Assembly: GCA_934486735.1 (NCBI GenBank)
Contig: CAKSQL010000029.1
Span: 1 to 36,857, forward strand
Direction: 5' to 3'
DNA length: 36,857 bases
From: an uncultured Clostridia bacterium
GTDB taxonomy: Bacteria; Bacillota; Clostridia; UBA1381
Under the pieces are notes generated by a model. It made no database searches. It saw only the letters and a list, made by a program, of their open reading frames with translations, and was not told the DNA's origin. Of the stretch, positions 22,965 through 30,720 are shown in pieces (the stretch's first letter is position 1; the number at the start of each line of letters is the position of its first letter). Position numbers and translations under genes: made by a program.

Positions 22965-23999
22965 CTATTTTGCTTCTATATCCTTTAATATTTCGTTGTG
23001 AATATCCGCACGCATTTTTTCGATAATATCGTAGTCGTATCCGTTGAAGTTATTCTTCTTATTCAAAAAACGAGTTGCGTTTGTAAGAATAATCACATAC
23101 ATCCGATTTTCGCGGTCTATAAAAAAGGATGTCCCGGTGTGACCGCAGTGCCCAAAGCTGCCGGGCTTAAAAAGCCTGCCGACCTGCGGATATTTCCCGT
23201 CCGCAACGAGATATCCCAACCCCCAGCCTGTGCCGAGCGAGCCGACATAATTCTTTTCAGCCATATCAAAAATATTTTTTGAATAAAGCTTTTCGCTTTT
23301 ATCAAGTACTGCTTCGATAAACATCTTGATGTCGCGCATTGTCCAGAATTGCGCACCGTTTCCGCCGATTCCGCGCATACTGTAGGCATTTTCGTCGTCG
23401 ACGCGATATTCGCCGACATGCTCTCTTTTGTAGCAATGCGCCGCGTTCGGCTCATCAACCGCGATATTAAATCTGCTCCTTGTCAGTCCGAGCGGCTTTT
23501 TAATTTCTTCCTCAAAAATTTCGTCGAGCGGTTTTTTATACAGCTTTTCCGCAATAAATCCGAGCAGAATATAAGCATTACAGGAATATATTTGTCCGCA
23601 GCCGGGTTCGAACGCAAGCGGCTCGGCTAAAATATATTGCGCAATCACGTCGCGCCCTTGGTCGGCAATCTCGCGCGGAATAAATATTCTTATTATCCCC
23701 GATGTGTGAGTCAGCATTTGTTTTACAGTTATTTTTCTCTTTTCGGGCGGCACGTTATCGAAAAACATGTCAAGAGTGTCGTCGATTGTGAGCCAACCCC
23801 GGTCAACCGCCTTTAAGATAAGCTGAGCGGTTATAAGCACCTTTCCCATGCTTGCAATGTCAAAATATGTGTCAAGGTCAACATTGTCCGAGTGTATAAA
23901 CGCCTCTTCGCCGTTTGCGCTTACCAGGATTCCGTAGGAATCAAAATCATTGTCGGCAAGCTTTTTCTTCATTAATATATCCGTATTTTTTAAAAGCAT
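22965..23999 (-). CDS. Serine hydrolase, class C beta-lactamase/PBP-like family
   Basis: 344 aa, of the beta-lactamase superfamily (PF00144). The SxxK motif is SMGK in FDIASMGKVL near residue 52. The Tyr motif is YSCN in CGQIYSCNAYILLG, and the third motif is GHTGTSF near the C-terminus, in place of KTG. MLTHTSGI is also typical. No signal peptide, so probably a cytosolic esterase or peptidase, not a drug-resistance enzyme. The start has a consensus AGGAGG. Divergent from the AraC gene, which may regulate it. Confidence 0.9.
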   Translation of the reverse strand: MLLKNTDILMKKKLADNDFDSYGILVSANGEEAFIHSDNVDLDTYFDIASMGKVLITAQLILKAVDRGWLTIDDTLDMFFDNVPPEKRKITVKQMLTHTSGIIRIFIPREIADQGRDVIAQYILAEPLAFEPGCGQIYSCNAYILLGFIAEKLYKKPLDEIFEEEIKKPLGLTRSRFNIAVDEPNAAHCYKREHVGEYRVDDENAYSMRGIGGNGAQFWTMRDIKMFIEAVLDKSEKLYSKNIFDMAEKNYVGSLGTGWGLGYLVADGKYPQVGRLFKPGSFGHCGHTGTSFFIDRENRMYVIILTNATRFLNKKNNFNGYDYDIIEKMRADIHNEILKDIEAK

Positions 24000-24088
24000 A
24001 TCTATCTCCTCCTGTAATCAGTATATCAGATTGAGCCGCAATTTCAATAGGAAAATACGGATGGTTAGCACAAAACGGATATTTGTGC

Positions 24089-24118
24089 TTGACAATATGT
24101 ATGGGATGGTAATATAAT
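24089..24118 (+). promoter_or_regulatory. Promoter of the AraC-family gene
   Basis: Consensus TTGACA (24089-24094) and TATAAT (24113-24118), spacing 18, about 35 bases before the AraC start. Confidence 0.8.
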
Positions 24119-24152
24119 TATAAGTATAATAATACAAGGAATAAGAAGAAAA

Positions 24153-24950
24153 ATGAAAAATATTTTTAATTTGTATGATTGGAACAAAACGGACATTATA
24201 GATGTATTCAACACAAGCTGCACAAAAAGAGAGGAGGGGACGGAAATCAAGGACAGGTGCAGCACCGATAAATATCAGCTTGGAATAAAATTCAGCGGAC
24301 TGACAAAGGTTTGGTACGACGGCGAAAGCTTTGATTTCTGCGGCGGAAGTGCTTTGTATCTGCCAAAAGAAAAAAGCGCGGATATAGATTACCGCAGAAA
24401 ATTTATAAAACAAAGCGAGGGAATATGCATATTTTTTGATTCCGACCGACCGCTGCCGCCAAAGCCGATTTTGATTGAGCATAACAGCAGCGATGTGGAA
24501 AAGCTGTCATTAAGGCTGAGCGGCGCGTACAATGCACCGGATAAAAGCATGATTGAGTATACGGGACTTTTTTATAACATTCTTGCGCTGCTCGAAAAAT
24601 CGCTTGCAAGCCGAAACGGCGCGGGGGAAACGGATGCGGCTATAGAATATATGAAAGAACACGTACGCGATTCGTTTGTAGACTGGAATGTCCCGGCAAA
24701 AATATTGGGAGTCACTCCCGATTACATGCGGCATAAATTCAAAAGCGTATACGGGATTTCGCTGCTGCAATACTATAATCGGCTGAAGATAAACTATATA
24801 AAAGGCATGCTTTGCAGGGGCGAGGATTCAATGTCTGACATAGCAAAATCGGCAGGATTTTCCGATTTGAATTATTTTTCACGCTTTTTTAAAAAGCACA
24901 CCGGTGTGTCGCCGAGTGAATATCGCAGGCGTTACTACAATATGATCTGA
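24153..24950 (+). CDS. AraC/XylS-family transcriptional regulator
   Basis: 265 aa. The C-terminal 100 residues hold two helix-turn-helix units: VPAKILGVTPDYMRHKFKSVYG and MSDIAKSAGFSDLNYFSRFFKKHTG, followed by the family's closing VSPSEYRRR. The N-terminal part resembles a cupin sensor (LGIKFSGLTKVWYDGESFDF, LYLPKE), the usual sugar-binding half. Start ATG with AAGGAATAAGAAG upstream. It lies between a divergent serine hydrolase and the microcompartment operon on its own strand, 40 bases before that operon's promoter. It is therefore a candidate activator of either neighbour; the sequence does not decide. Confidence 0.92.
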   Translation: MKNIFNLYDWNKTDIIDVFNTSCTKREEGTEIKDRCSTDKYQLGIKFSGLTKVWYDGESFDFCGGSALYLPKEKSADIDYRRKFIKQSEGICIFFDSDRPLPPKPILIEHNSSDVEKLSLRLSGAYNAPDKSMIEYTGLFYNILALLEKSLASRNGAGETDAAIEYMKEHVRDSFVDWNVPAKILGVTPDYMRHKFKSVYGISLLQYYNRLKINYIKGMLCRGEDSMSDIAKSAGFSDLNYFSRFFKKHTGVSPSEYRRRYYNMI

Positions 24951-24988
24951 AAAAATTACATAAAAATATATTTTTTTTGAAAAAACCC

Positions 24989-25017
24989 TTTACATTTTTG
25001 TATTTTTGGAGTATAAT
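24989..25017 (+). promoter_or_regulatory. Promoter of the microcompartment operon
   Basis: TTTACA (24989-24994) and TATAAT (25012-25017), spacing 17. The aldolase start is 65 bases downstream. Confidence 0.8.
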
Positions 25018-25024
25018 CAAAGAA

Positions 25025-25064
25025 GAAACCAAATAAAACAAAGGAAAACAAATTTTTTGTTTGC
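25025..25064 (+). promoter_or_regulatory. Candidate operator: three AAAC repeats with 10-base phasing plus dyad
   Basis: AAAC begins at 25026, 25036 and 25046, one helical turn apart (AAACCAAAT, AAACAAAGG, AAACAAATT). The last copy forms a dyad with TTGTTT. It lies just downstream of the -10 box, where a repressor such as the DeoR-family protein at the operon's end could bind. Function is inferred from position only. Confidence 0.4.
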
Positions 25065-25081
25065 TACAGGAGGTAAAGTCA

Positions 25082-25915
25082 ATGGTAAAGTCAGATTATG
25101 AAATCAAGAAAGAAATCTGCGAAATAGGCAAAAGAATTTACAATGACGGATTTGTTGCCGCAAACGACGGAAATATATCTGTCAAGGTAGACGACAACAC
25201 ATTTTTTGCAACACCGACAGGCGTCAGCAAGGGATATATGACTCCGGATATGATTTGTAAGGTAGACGGCAAGGGCAATCTTAAGGAGCCGAACAAGTGG
25301 AGACCGTCGTCCGAGTTTAAGATGCATCTGAGAGTTTATCAAGAGCGCCCGGATGTAAATGCAGTTGTTCACGCTCATCCTCCGATTGCAACATCTTTTG
25401 CGATTGCAGGCATTCCGCTCGATAAGCTCATCATGCCGGAAGCTGTAATATTCCTCGGCGCAGTACCCATTGCGGAGTACGGAACTCCGTCAACAATGGA
25501 AATTCCCGATTCGCTTATGCCTTATTTGCAGGAGTATGACGCAATTTTGCTTGCAAACCATGGCGCACTCAGCTTCGGCTGCGATCTGAACACAGCGTTC
25601 TTCAGAATGGAATCGACCGAATTTTACGCAAAGCTTCTTATGTATTCACGACTTTTGGGCGGCGAAAAGGAAATCCCCTGCAAGGAAGTTAAAAAGCTTA
25701 TCGACTTGAGAAAAACCTTCGGCGTGCCCGGAAAGCACCCGATGGAAAAAATTTGTCCGGGATGCTACAACGGTGACGGTGCGGCCGACAATATGTCCCC
25801 GTCTGAGGCTGACGAAAAATTTGGCAAAAAAACCTGCGGCTGCGGAAATGACAAGTCGGTAGAGGAAATCGTTGCAGAGGTAACAAAGAGAGTTTTGGCT
25901 CAATATAACAAATAA
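25082..25915 (+). CDS. Class II aldolase (fuculose/rhamnulose-phosphate type) with microcompartment targeting tail
   Basis: Predicted to split a 6-deoxy-ketohexose-1-phosphate into dihydroxyacetone phosphate and lactaldehyde. The AraD/FucA domain (1-215) has the catalytic Glu78 in SSEFKMH, Zn ligands His97 and His99 in VVHAHPP, and His160 in LLANHGALSFG. Beyond the domain is a linker with CPGC (225-228) and CGC (252-254). It ends in a short amphipathic helix, SVEEIVAEVTKRVLAQYNK (259-277), of the encapsulation-peptide type. The start has AGGAGG 8 bases upstream. First gene of the BMC operon. The substrate is inferred from aldolase family and GRM5-type context; other deoxysugar phosphates are possible. 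Confidence 0.9.
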   Translation: MVKSDYEIKKEICEIGKRIYNDGFVAANDGNISVKVDDNTFFATPTGVSKGYMTPDMICKVDGKGNLKEPNKWRPSSEFKMHLRVYQERPDVNAVVHAHPPIATSFAIAGIPLDKLIMPEAVIFLGAVPIAEYGTPSTMEIPDSLMPYLQEYDAILLANHGALSFGCDLNTAFFRMESTEFYAKLLMYSRLLGGEKEIPCKEVKKLIDLRKTFGVPGKHPMEKICPGCYNGDGAADNMSPSEADEKFGKKTCGCGNDKSVEEIVAEVTKRVLAQYNK

Positions 25916-25931
25916 GAATGGAGATATAAGC

Positions 25932-26870
25932 ATGGGAAAGCTTTATACCGGCTTTGGTGACCGGGGATATACTCAGACGGCCAACAGCCGCCATATATCA
26001 AAATCGGATACTATAATCGAACTGCTTGGCACAGTTGATGAGTTCACCTCGCAGCTCGGCGCGGCAAAGGCGTATACTTCCGATAACGCGCTTGCGGCTG
26101 ATATAGAGCAGATCCAAAAAAAGCTTATTTCGGTAATGGGCGAGATTGCAGGCGGAGCACAGTCGGTGACCGAGGAGTGCGCGGCAAGGCTTGAGCAGAT
26201 GTGCGATAAGTACAGCAGCGGCGCGCTCGGAGAGTTTACGCTGCCCGGGAAAAATATCGTTTCGGCACAGCTTGATATCGCAAGAACGGTTGTAAGACGT
26301 GCTGAACGCATTGCTGTCAAGGCGGCGCAGACCGGTCGGGTTAAGAATACATTGCTTGTTTACATAAACCGATTGAGCGATGTGATGTATGCTATGTCGC
26401 AGTATGCGGCAAAGGAGCAAACACCGGAGATAAAGGGTGCAGACAGCGGCTCGGGCGTGATAACGCTCGATATGGCAAAGGAGATTGCATACGCAGTCGA
26501 AAGCGCAGCGGAGCAGATGAATAAAAGAATCGTTGTGGCGATAACCGATAAGGGCGCCAATCTGATACTGCTCCACTCTATGGACGACGCGTATATAGCG
26601 AGCTGTCGGATTGCGCAGGATAAGGCGTATACCTCGGCGGCACTCAAAATGCCGACTCATGTCGCACTGGCGGAATCGCGCGGAGGAAAGCTTGACGGAC
26701 TTGATGTGACCGATACAAACCGTCTTTCACTTTTGGGCGGCGGATATCCGCTTGTCGCAAACGGGCAGCTGCTCGGCGGAATCGGCGTGTCGGGAGGCAC
26801 TGCCGAGGAGGATACGCAATTTGCCGAAATAGGTGCATTATATACGGAAAAAAGATTTCAGAATAAATAA
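25932..26870 (+). CDS. pduO: PduO-like protein: adenosyltransferase-like domain fused to GlcG/HbpS domain
   Basis: 312 aa. Residues 1-155 resemble the PduO-type cob(I)alamin adenosyltransferase: LLGTVDEFTSQLGAAK, LPGKNIVSAQLDIARTVVRRAER and YINRLSDVMYAMSQ match conserved blocks. However, the N-terminal ATP loop, normally TGDKGxT, reads GFGDRGYTQT here and the following G-x-R-V-x-K segment is altered. Residues 175-312 are a GlcG/HbpS (DUF336) heme/cobalamin-associated domain with LSLLGGGYPLV and GGIGVSGGTAEED. In propanediol BMCs PduO regenerates adenosylcobalamin for diol dehydratase. No B12 enzyme is encoded in this window, so its role is open: a remnant, a chaperone for a distant enzyme, or a redox/heme function. 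Ribosome site GGAG; 16 bases after the aldolase. Confidence 0.85.
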   Translation: MGKLYTGFGDRGYTQTANSRHISKSDTIIELLGTVDEFTSQLGAAKAYTSDNALAADIEQIQKKLISVMGEIAGGAQSVTEECAARLEQMCDKYSSGALGEFTLPGKNIVSAQLDIARTVVRRAERIAVKAAQTGRVKNTLLVYINRLSDVMYAMSQYAAKEQTPEIKGADSGSGVITLDMAKEIAYAVESAAEQMNKRIVVAITDKGANLILLHSMDDAYIASCRIAQDKAYTSAALKMPTHVALAESRGGKLDGLDVTDTNRLSLLGGGYPLVANGQLLGGIGVSGGTAEEDTQFAEIGALYTEKRFQNK

Positions 26871-26914
26871 TTCGTTCTGAACCGCAAAAAAAGCGGAATG
26901 GAGGAATAATTCAG

Positions 26915-28336
26915 ATGGATGAAAAAATGATTGAACAAATGGTAAAGGACGTCCTTGCCGAAATGAAGGCAGAGCCTAAGCAGACAAGCGAAAGGCATCA
27001 GATAGGCGTTTTTGATACCATGGAAGAAGCAATCGCTGCCTGCAATAAGGCATATGAAACATTCAGATATTACAATAAGGAACAGCGTGAGAATATCATA
27101 AAGGAAATCAGAAAACTTACTCATGAGGAAGCCGAAACCATGGCAAAGCTTGCTGTTGAGGATACCAAAATGGGTAATGTCTATCACAAGATTTTAAAGC
27201 ATCACCTTGTTGCCGATAAAACCCCCGGTACGGAGGATTTGGAGACAAGAGCGCTTTCGGGAGACCGCGGTCTCACGCTGATAGAACAAGCGCCGTACGG
27301 AATCATCGGAGCAATCACCCCCAGCACAAATCCGAGCTGCACAATCATATGCAACAGCATCGGCATGTTGGCGTCAGGAAACGGAGTATTGTTCAATCCG
27401 CATCCGCATGCAAAGAGAATTTCCGCATACGCTGTGGATTTGGTGAACAGAGCTGTTTTGGCGGCAGGAGGTCCGGAGAATATTGTGGCGACAGTTAAAA
27501 ATCCGACGATGGAATCGTCGAATATGATGGTGAATCACCCGTCGGTGCGTATGCTGGTTGCAACAGGCGGACCGGGAGTTGTCAAAATGCTGCTTTCGTC
27601 CGGCAAAAAGGCAATCGGAGCGGGAGCGGGGAATCCGCCGGTTGTCGTTGACGATACTGCAGATATTCCGAAGGCGGCAAAGGATATAATCGATGGATGT
27701 ACATTCGATAATAACCTGCCTTGTATTGCGGAAAAAGAGTGCTTTGCAGTATCAAGCGTTGCGGACGAGCTTATTCATTACATGCTCCAAAACGGCGCAT
27801 ATATGATAAATTCGGAGCAGGTAAAAATGCTTGAAAAGGTTGTTTTGCAGGAAGTTCCGGGCAAGAATCCGGGCGACGCTCCGAAGAAGGTTATAAATAA
27901 AAACTGGGTCGGACGAGATGCAAAGAAGATACTGGCTCAAATTGGTGTGAATGCATCGGATGATATCAGATGTATTATATGCGAAACCGAGTTCAGTCAG
28001 CCGTTTGTGCAGACCGAGCTTATGATGCCGATACTTCCGATAGTAAGATGTGCATGCTTTGAGGACGCAATGGAAATGGCAGTCAAAGCGGAGCATGGCA
28101 ACAGACACTCGGCACATCTGCATTCAAAGAATGTGGATCATATGACGAGCTATGCAAAGGCTGTCTGCACAACTATATTTGTGAAAAATGCTCCGAGTTA
28201 TGCAGGAATAGGATTTAACAGTGAGGGACACACAACATTCACGATTGCGGGTCCGACCGGCGAGGGTATAACCTCGGCAAGGAGTTATACCCGTCAGCGC
28301 AGATGCGTACTGGTTGACAGCCTGTCAATTATATGA
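26915..28336 (+). CDS. pduP: CoA-acylating aldehyde dehydrogenase of microcompartment (PduP/EutE type)
   Basis: Oxidises an aldehyde (propionaldehyde or lactaldehyde) with NAD+ and CoA to the acyl-CoA inside the shell. 473 aa. Residues 1-18, MDEKMIEQMVKDVLAEMK, form an N-terminal encapsulation helix joined by a polar linker. The dehydrogenase body shows PYGIIGAITPSTNP, GNPPVVVDDTAD and the catalytic Cys270 in DNNLPCIAEKE, as in PduP. The tail block EGITSARSYTRQRRC is typical of the family. Ribosome site GGAATGGAGG. Cofactor recycling would be supplied by the alcohol dehydrogenase that follows, and the acyl-CoA used by PduL. Confidence 0.94.
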   Translation: MDEKMIEQMVKDVLAEMKAEPKQTSERHQIGVFDTMEEAIAACNKAYETFRYYNKEQRENIIKEIRKLTHEEAETMAKLAVEDTKMGNVYHKILKHHLVADKTPGTEDLETRALSGDRGLTLIEQAPYGIIGAITPSTNPSCTIICNSIGMLASGNGVLFNPHPHAKRISAYAVDLVNRAVLAAGGPENIVATVKNPTMESSNMMVNHPSVRMLVATGGPGVVKMLLSSGKKAIGAGAGNPPVVVDDTADIPKAAKDIIDGCTFDNNLPCIAEKECFAVSSVADELIHYMLQNGAYMINSEQVKMLEKVVLQEVPGKNPGDAPKKVINKNWVGRDAKKILAQIGVNASDDIRCIICETEFSQPFVQTELMMPILPIVRCACFEDAMEMAVKAEHGNRHSAHLHSKNVDHMTSYAKAVCTTIFVKNAPSYAGIGFNSEGHTTFTIAGPTGEGITSARSYTRQRRCVLVDSLSII

Positions 28337-28394
28337 TAAAATAGAGATACGAAAACATTTTCCGTATCTTCGCAAAATAAGGAGGTTAAAGCTA

Positions 28395-29597
28395 ATGAAC
28401 TTCAGTGAGGAACATATTGAAGAATTGGTGCAGGCAGTCTTAAAAGAGATCGGCACAGCATCCAAAGCATCGGCAGGTTCAAAGGAGATTCCAAAGACAG
28501 CGAGAGTTGCAATGCTCACTGCTAAGGAAAAATTCGAGGTTAAGGAATTTCCGATTCCCGAAGTCGGCGATGATGATATATTGGTAAGAGTTGAGGGCTG
28601 CGGCGTGTGCGGCACAGACGCTCATGAATTTAAGCGTGACCCGTTTTCTCTCATTCCGGTTGCATTGGGGCATGAGGGAACAGGCGAAATTGTTAAAATG
28701 GGTAAGAATGTGAAAAAAGACAGTGCAGGCAAGCCGCTTAAAATAGGCGATAAGGTTGTTACCTGCATGATTTTTAAGGATAACCCGGATATAACAATGT
28801 TCGATTTGAATAAGCAGAATGTCGGCGGTGCGGATGTCTACGGACTTTTGCCGGATGACGATGTTCACTTAAACGGCTGGTTCAGTAATTACATATTTAT
28901 CAGAAAAGGTTCAAGCGTATTTAACGTAAGCGATTTGGATCTCGATTCGAGAATTTTGATTGAACCGTGCGCAGTGCTTGTACATGCTGTCGAGCGCGCA
29001 AAACAGACCGATATATTGAGATTCAACAGCCGCGTGGTTGTGCAGGGCTGCGGACCGATAGGTCTTATCTGCATAGCTGTTCTCAGAACAATGGGAATCG
29101 AGCATATCACAGCTGTTGACGGAAATGAGCAGAGACTCGAATTTGCAAAGAAGATGGGTGCAGACCACACTGTTAACTTCATGCAGTATAAGGGCATAGA
29201 GGCTCTTACAGAGGCTGTCAAGGACTCGTTCGGCGGATATTTTTGCGATTTTGCATTCCAGTGTACCGGCTCGCCGGTTGCACACAGCAACATATATAAG
29301 TTCATAAGAAACGGCGGCGGACTTTGCGAACTGGGATTTTTTATAAACGGCGGAGACGCAACAATCAATCCGCATTTTGACCTTTGCTCAAAGGAGATAA
29401 CATTGGTTGGCTCGTGGGTGTATACCTTGAGAGATTATGTAACAACCTTTGATTTCTTAAAGAGAGCGCAGGGGATAGGACTTCCGATTAAGGAGCTTAT
29501 CACTCATCGGTTCGGACTTGATGAAATGAACGAGGCGCTTAATACAAACCTGTCGCAAAAGGGACTTAAGATTGCTTATGTAAATAAGGAGAATTAG
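28395..29597 (+). CDS. Zinc-dependent alcohol dehydrogenase (MDR) with encapsulation peptide
   Basis: 400 aa. Residues 1-20, MNFSEEHIEELVQAVLKEIG, are an encapsulation helix followed by an Ala/Ser/Lys linker. The MDR body has the catalytic zinc ligands Cys72 (GCGVCGTD) and His93-Glu94 (GHEGTGEI), and the Rossmann motif VVVQGCGPIGLICI. The four-Cys structural zinc lobe of classical alcohol dehydrogenases is absent. Predicted to reduce lactaldehyde or a related aldehyde to the alcohol (1,2-propanediol), recycling NADH made by the acylating dehydrogenase. I chose the ATG at 28395 because it has AGGAGG 9 bases upstream and begins the targeting helix; a longer reading overlaps the previous gene. 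Confidence 0.92.
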   Translation: MNFSEEHIEELVQAVLKEIGTASKASAGSKEIPKTARVAMLTAKEKFEVKEFPIPEVGDDDILVRVEGCGVCGTDAHEFKRDPFSLIPVALGHEGTGEIVKMGKNVKKDSAGKPLKIGDKVVTCMIFKDNPDITMFDLNKQNVGGADVYGLLPDDDVHLNGWFSNYIFIRKGSSVFNVSDLDLDSRILIEPCAVLVHAVERAKQTDILRFNSRVVVQGCGPIGLICIAVLRTMGIEHITAVDGNEQRLEFAKKMGADHTVNFMQYKGIEALTEAVKDSFGGYFCDFAFQCTGSPVAHSNIYKFIRNGGGLCELGFFINGGDATINPHFDLCSKEITLVGSWVYTLRDYVTTFDFLKRAQGIGLPIKELITHRFGLDEMNEALNTNLSQKGLKIAYVNKEN

Positions 29598-29600
29598 TGA

Positions 29601-29939
29601 ATGGATGCAATAGGTATTATTGAACTTTACGGATTTGTCTGTGCAATAAAGGCGGCGGATGCCGCGGCAAAGGCGGCAGACGTAAAGATAATAGCGATAG
29701 ATTCAAACAAGCCGGCGCATGCGGAAACTGTTGAAGTTCCGCTTATCATGTGCGTAAAAATTCAAGGCAGTGTGTCGGCGGTGAAAGCGGCTGTTGAAGC
29801 AGGCGCAAGAGCTGCCAAAAGCTGTACCGGACTGATACAGACGCATATCATTGCACGTCCCACCGAGGATTCCAATAAGATGGCATTGAGAACAAGTGTC
29901 GGCAGGGATGTGCTTGGTAAAATAAAGAATAACGCGTAA
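29601..29939 (+). CDS. Microcompartment shell protein (BMC-H) with expanded pore loop
   Basis: 112 aa single-BMC-domain hexamer subunit. Family hallmarks: AIGIIELYGFVCAIKAADAAAKAADV at the start and SVSAVKAAVEAGARAAK in the second helix. The segment between the first helix and the next strands is longer (AIDSNKPAHAETVEVPLIM) than in the two standard shell proteins of the operon. There those residues are about VGTEKIGSGLVSV, so its pore should be shaped differently. A short C-terminal extension (about 15 residues) follows the IIARPTED segment. It starts 4 bases after the alcohol dehydrogenase stop, GGAG upstream. Confidence 0.93.
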   Translation: MDAIGIIELYGFVCAIKAADAAAKAADVKIIAIDSNKPAHAETVEVPLIMCVKIQGSVSAVKAAVEAGARAAKSCTGLIQTHIIARPTEDSNKMALRTSVGRDVLGKIKNNA

Positions 29940-29960
29940 ATGAAGAAAGGATATATAAAA

Positions 29961-30230
29961 ATGGAAGCATTGGGAATGATTGAAACAAGAGGTCTCACAG
30001 CCTCAATCGAAGCTGCGGATGCTATGACAAAAGCAGCAAATGTAACACTGGTCGGAACAGAGAAGATAGGCTCGGGACTGGTAAGCGTAATTGTACGCGG
30101 CGATGTCGGAGCGGTAAAGGCAGCTGTTGAAGCGGGAGCAGAGGCAGCAAGCCGCCTGGGCGAGCTGGTCGCAAAGCATGTAATTCCTCGTCCGCACAGC
30201 GACGTTGAAAAGATTTTGCCGACCATATAA
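29961..30230 (+). CDS. Microcompartment shell protein (BMC-H, EutM/PduA type)
   Basis: 89 aa canonical hexamer-forming shell protein: MEALGMIETRGLTASIEAADAM, the pore loop TEKIGSGL, VRGDVGAVKAAVEAG and the closing VIPRPHSDVEKILP. The start at 29961 has AAAGGA about 9 bases upstream and begins the standard shell sequence; an upstream ATG at 29940 overlaps the previous stop and gives a non-standard leader. Nearly a duplicate of the shell protein at 30721, so the two probably form the bulk of the facets, alone or mixed. Confidence 0.95.
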   Translation: MEALGMIETRGLTASIEAADAMTKAANVTLVGTEKIGSGLVSVIVRGDVGAVKAAVEAGAEAASRLGELVAKHVIPRPHSDVEKILPTI

Positions 30231-30285
30231 GATTTAGGGAACAGTGTTCCGGTGTCACCCGACACATATTGAAAGGATGATTAAC

Positions 30286-30702
30286 GTGAACTTTTCCTTA
30301 GGCTTGGTAGAGGTTCAATCCCTGGGACATGCGATTGCCATGGTGGACGATATGCTAAAAGCCGCGGACGTTGAATTTGTCGCAACAGAGCGGCGGCTCG
30401 GCGGACGGCTTGTCACAGTGGTTGTGCGCGGAGAGCTGTCGGCGGTGAAAGCCTCGGTTGAGGCGGGAAAAGCCGCAGCAAGCAGCATGGGATGCTTAAA
30501 GGCTGCGGAGGTTATCGCAAATCCGCATCCCGAAATACTTAAATTTCTGCATCTTGACGAGGCAGAGAAAAAAACGGCTGAAAAAGCCGAAGATAAGCCA
30601 AAAGCTTTGAAAAAATCAACACGTTCTAAGGCTGTTTCGAAAGAGACGGCTTCAGATAAAGAAAGTCCCCGAAAACGGGGCAGAAAACCAAAACAAGTAT
30701 AA
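30286..30702 (+). CDS. Microcompartment shell protein (BMC-H) with histone-like basic tail
   Basis: 138 aa. Residues 1-90 are a BMC domain (LGLVEVQSLGHAIAMVDDMLKAADV, pore loop TERRLGGRL, NPHPEI end). Residues 91-138 are a low-complexity Lys/Ala/Glu/Ser tail ending SPRKRGRKPKQV, which resembles an AT-hook (basic RGR core flanked by Pro/Lys). I chose the GTG at 30286, 9 bases after GAAAGG and at the standard domain start; an ATG at 30277 touches the ribosome site. Shell proteins with C-terminal extensions are known (EutK, PduK), but I do not recall one with this tail. Possible roles are binding nucleic acid, the cytosolic face of the shell, or acidic cargo. Confidence 0.9.
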   Translation: MNFSLGLVEVQSLGHAIAMVDDMLKAADVEFVATERRLGGRLVTVVVRGELSAVKASVEAGKAAASSMGCLKAAEVIANPHPEILKFLHLDEAEKKTAEKAEDKPKALKKSTRSKAVSKETASDKESPRKRGRKPKQV

Positions 30703-30720
30703 AAACAGGAGGTTAATATC

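Noticed and set aside
22965..23999. Antibiotic-resistance beta-lactamase
   Set aside because: SxxK and Tyr motifs show the superfamily, but there is no signal peptide and HTG replaces KTG, so a generic serine esterase/peptidase is the safer call.
25998..26660. Minus-strand frame opposite the PduO-like gene
   Set aside because: Composition is that of an antisense shadow; no motif and no ribosome site.
30237..30262. Operator-like dyad GGAACA-G-TGTTCC between shell genes
   Set aside because: The stem is only 6 bp with a one-base loop and lies between coupled shell genes; too little to call a regulatory site.
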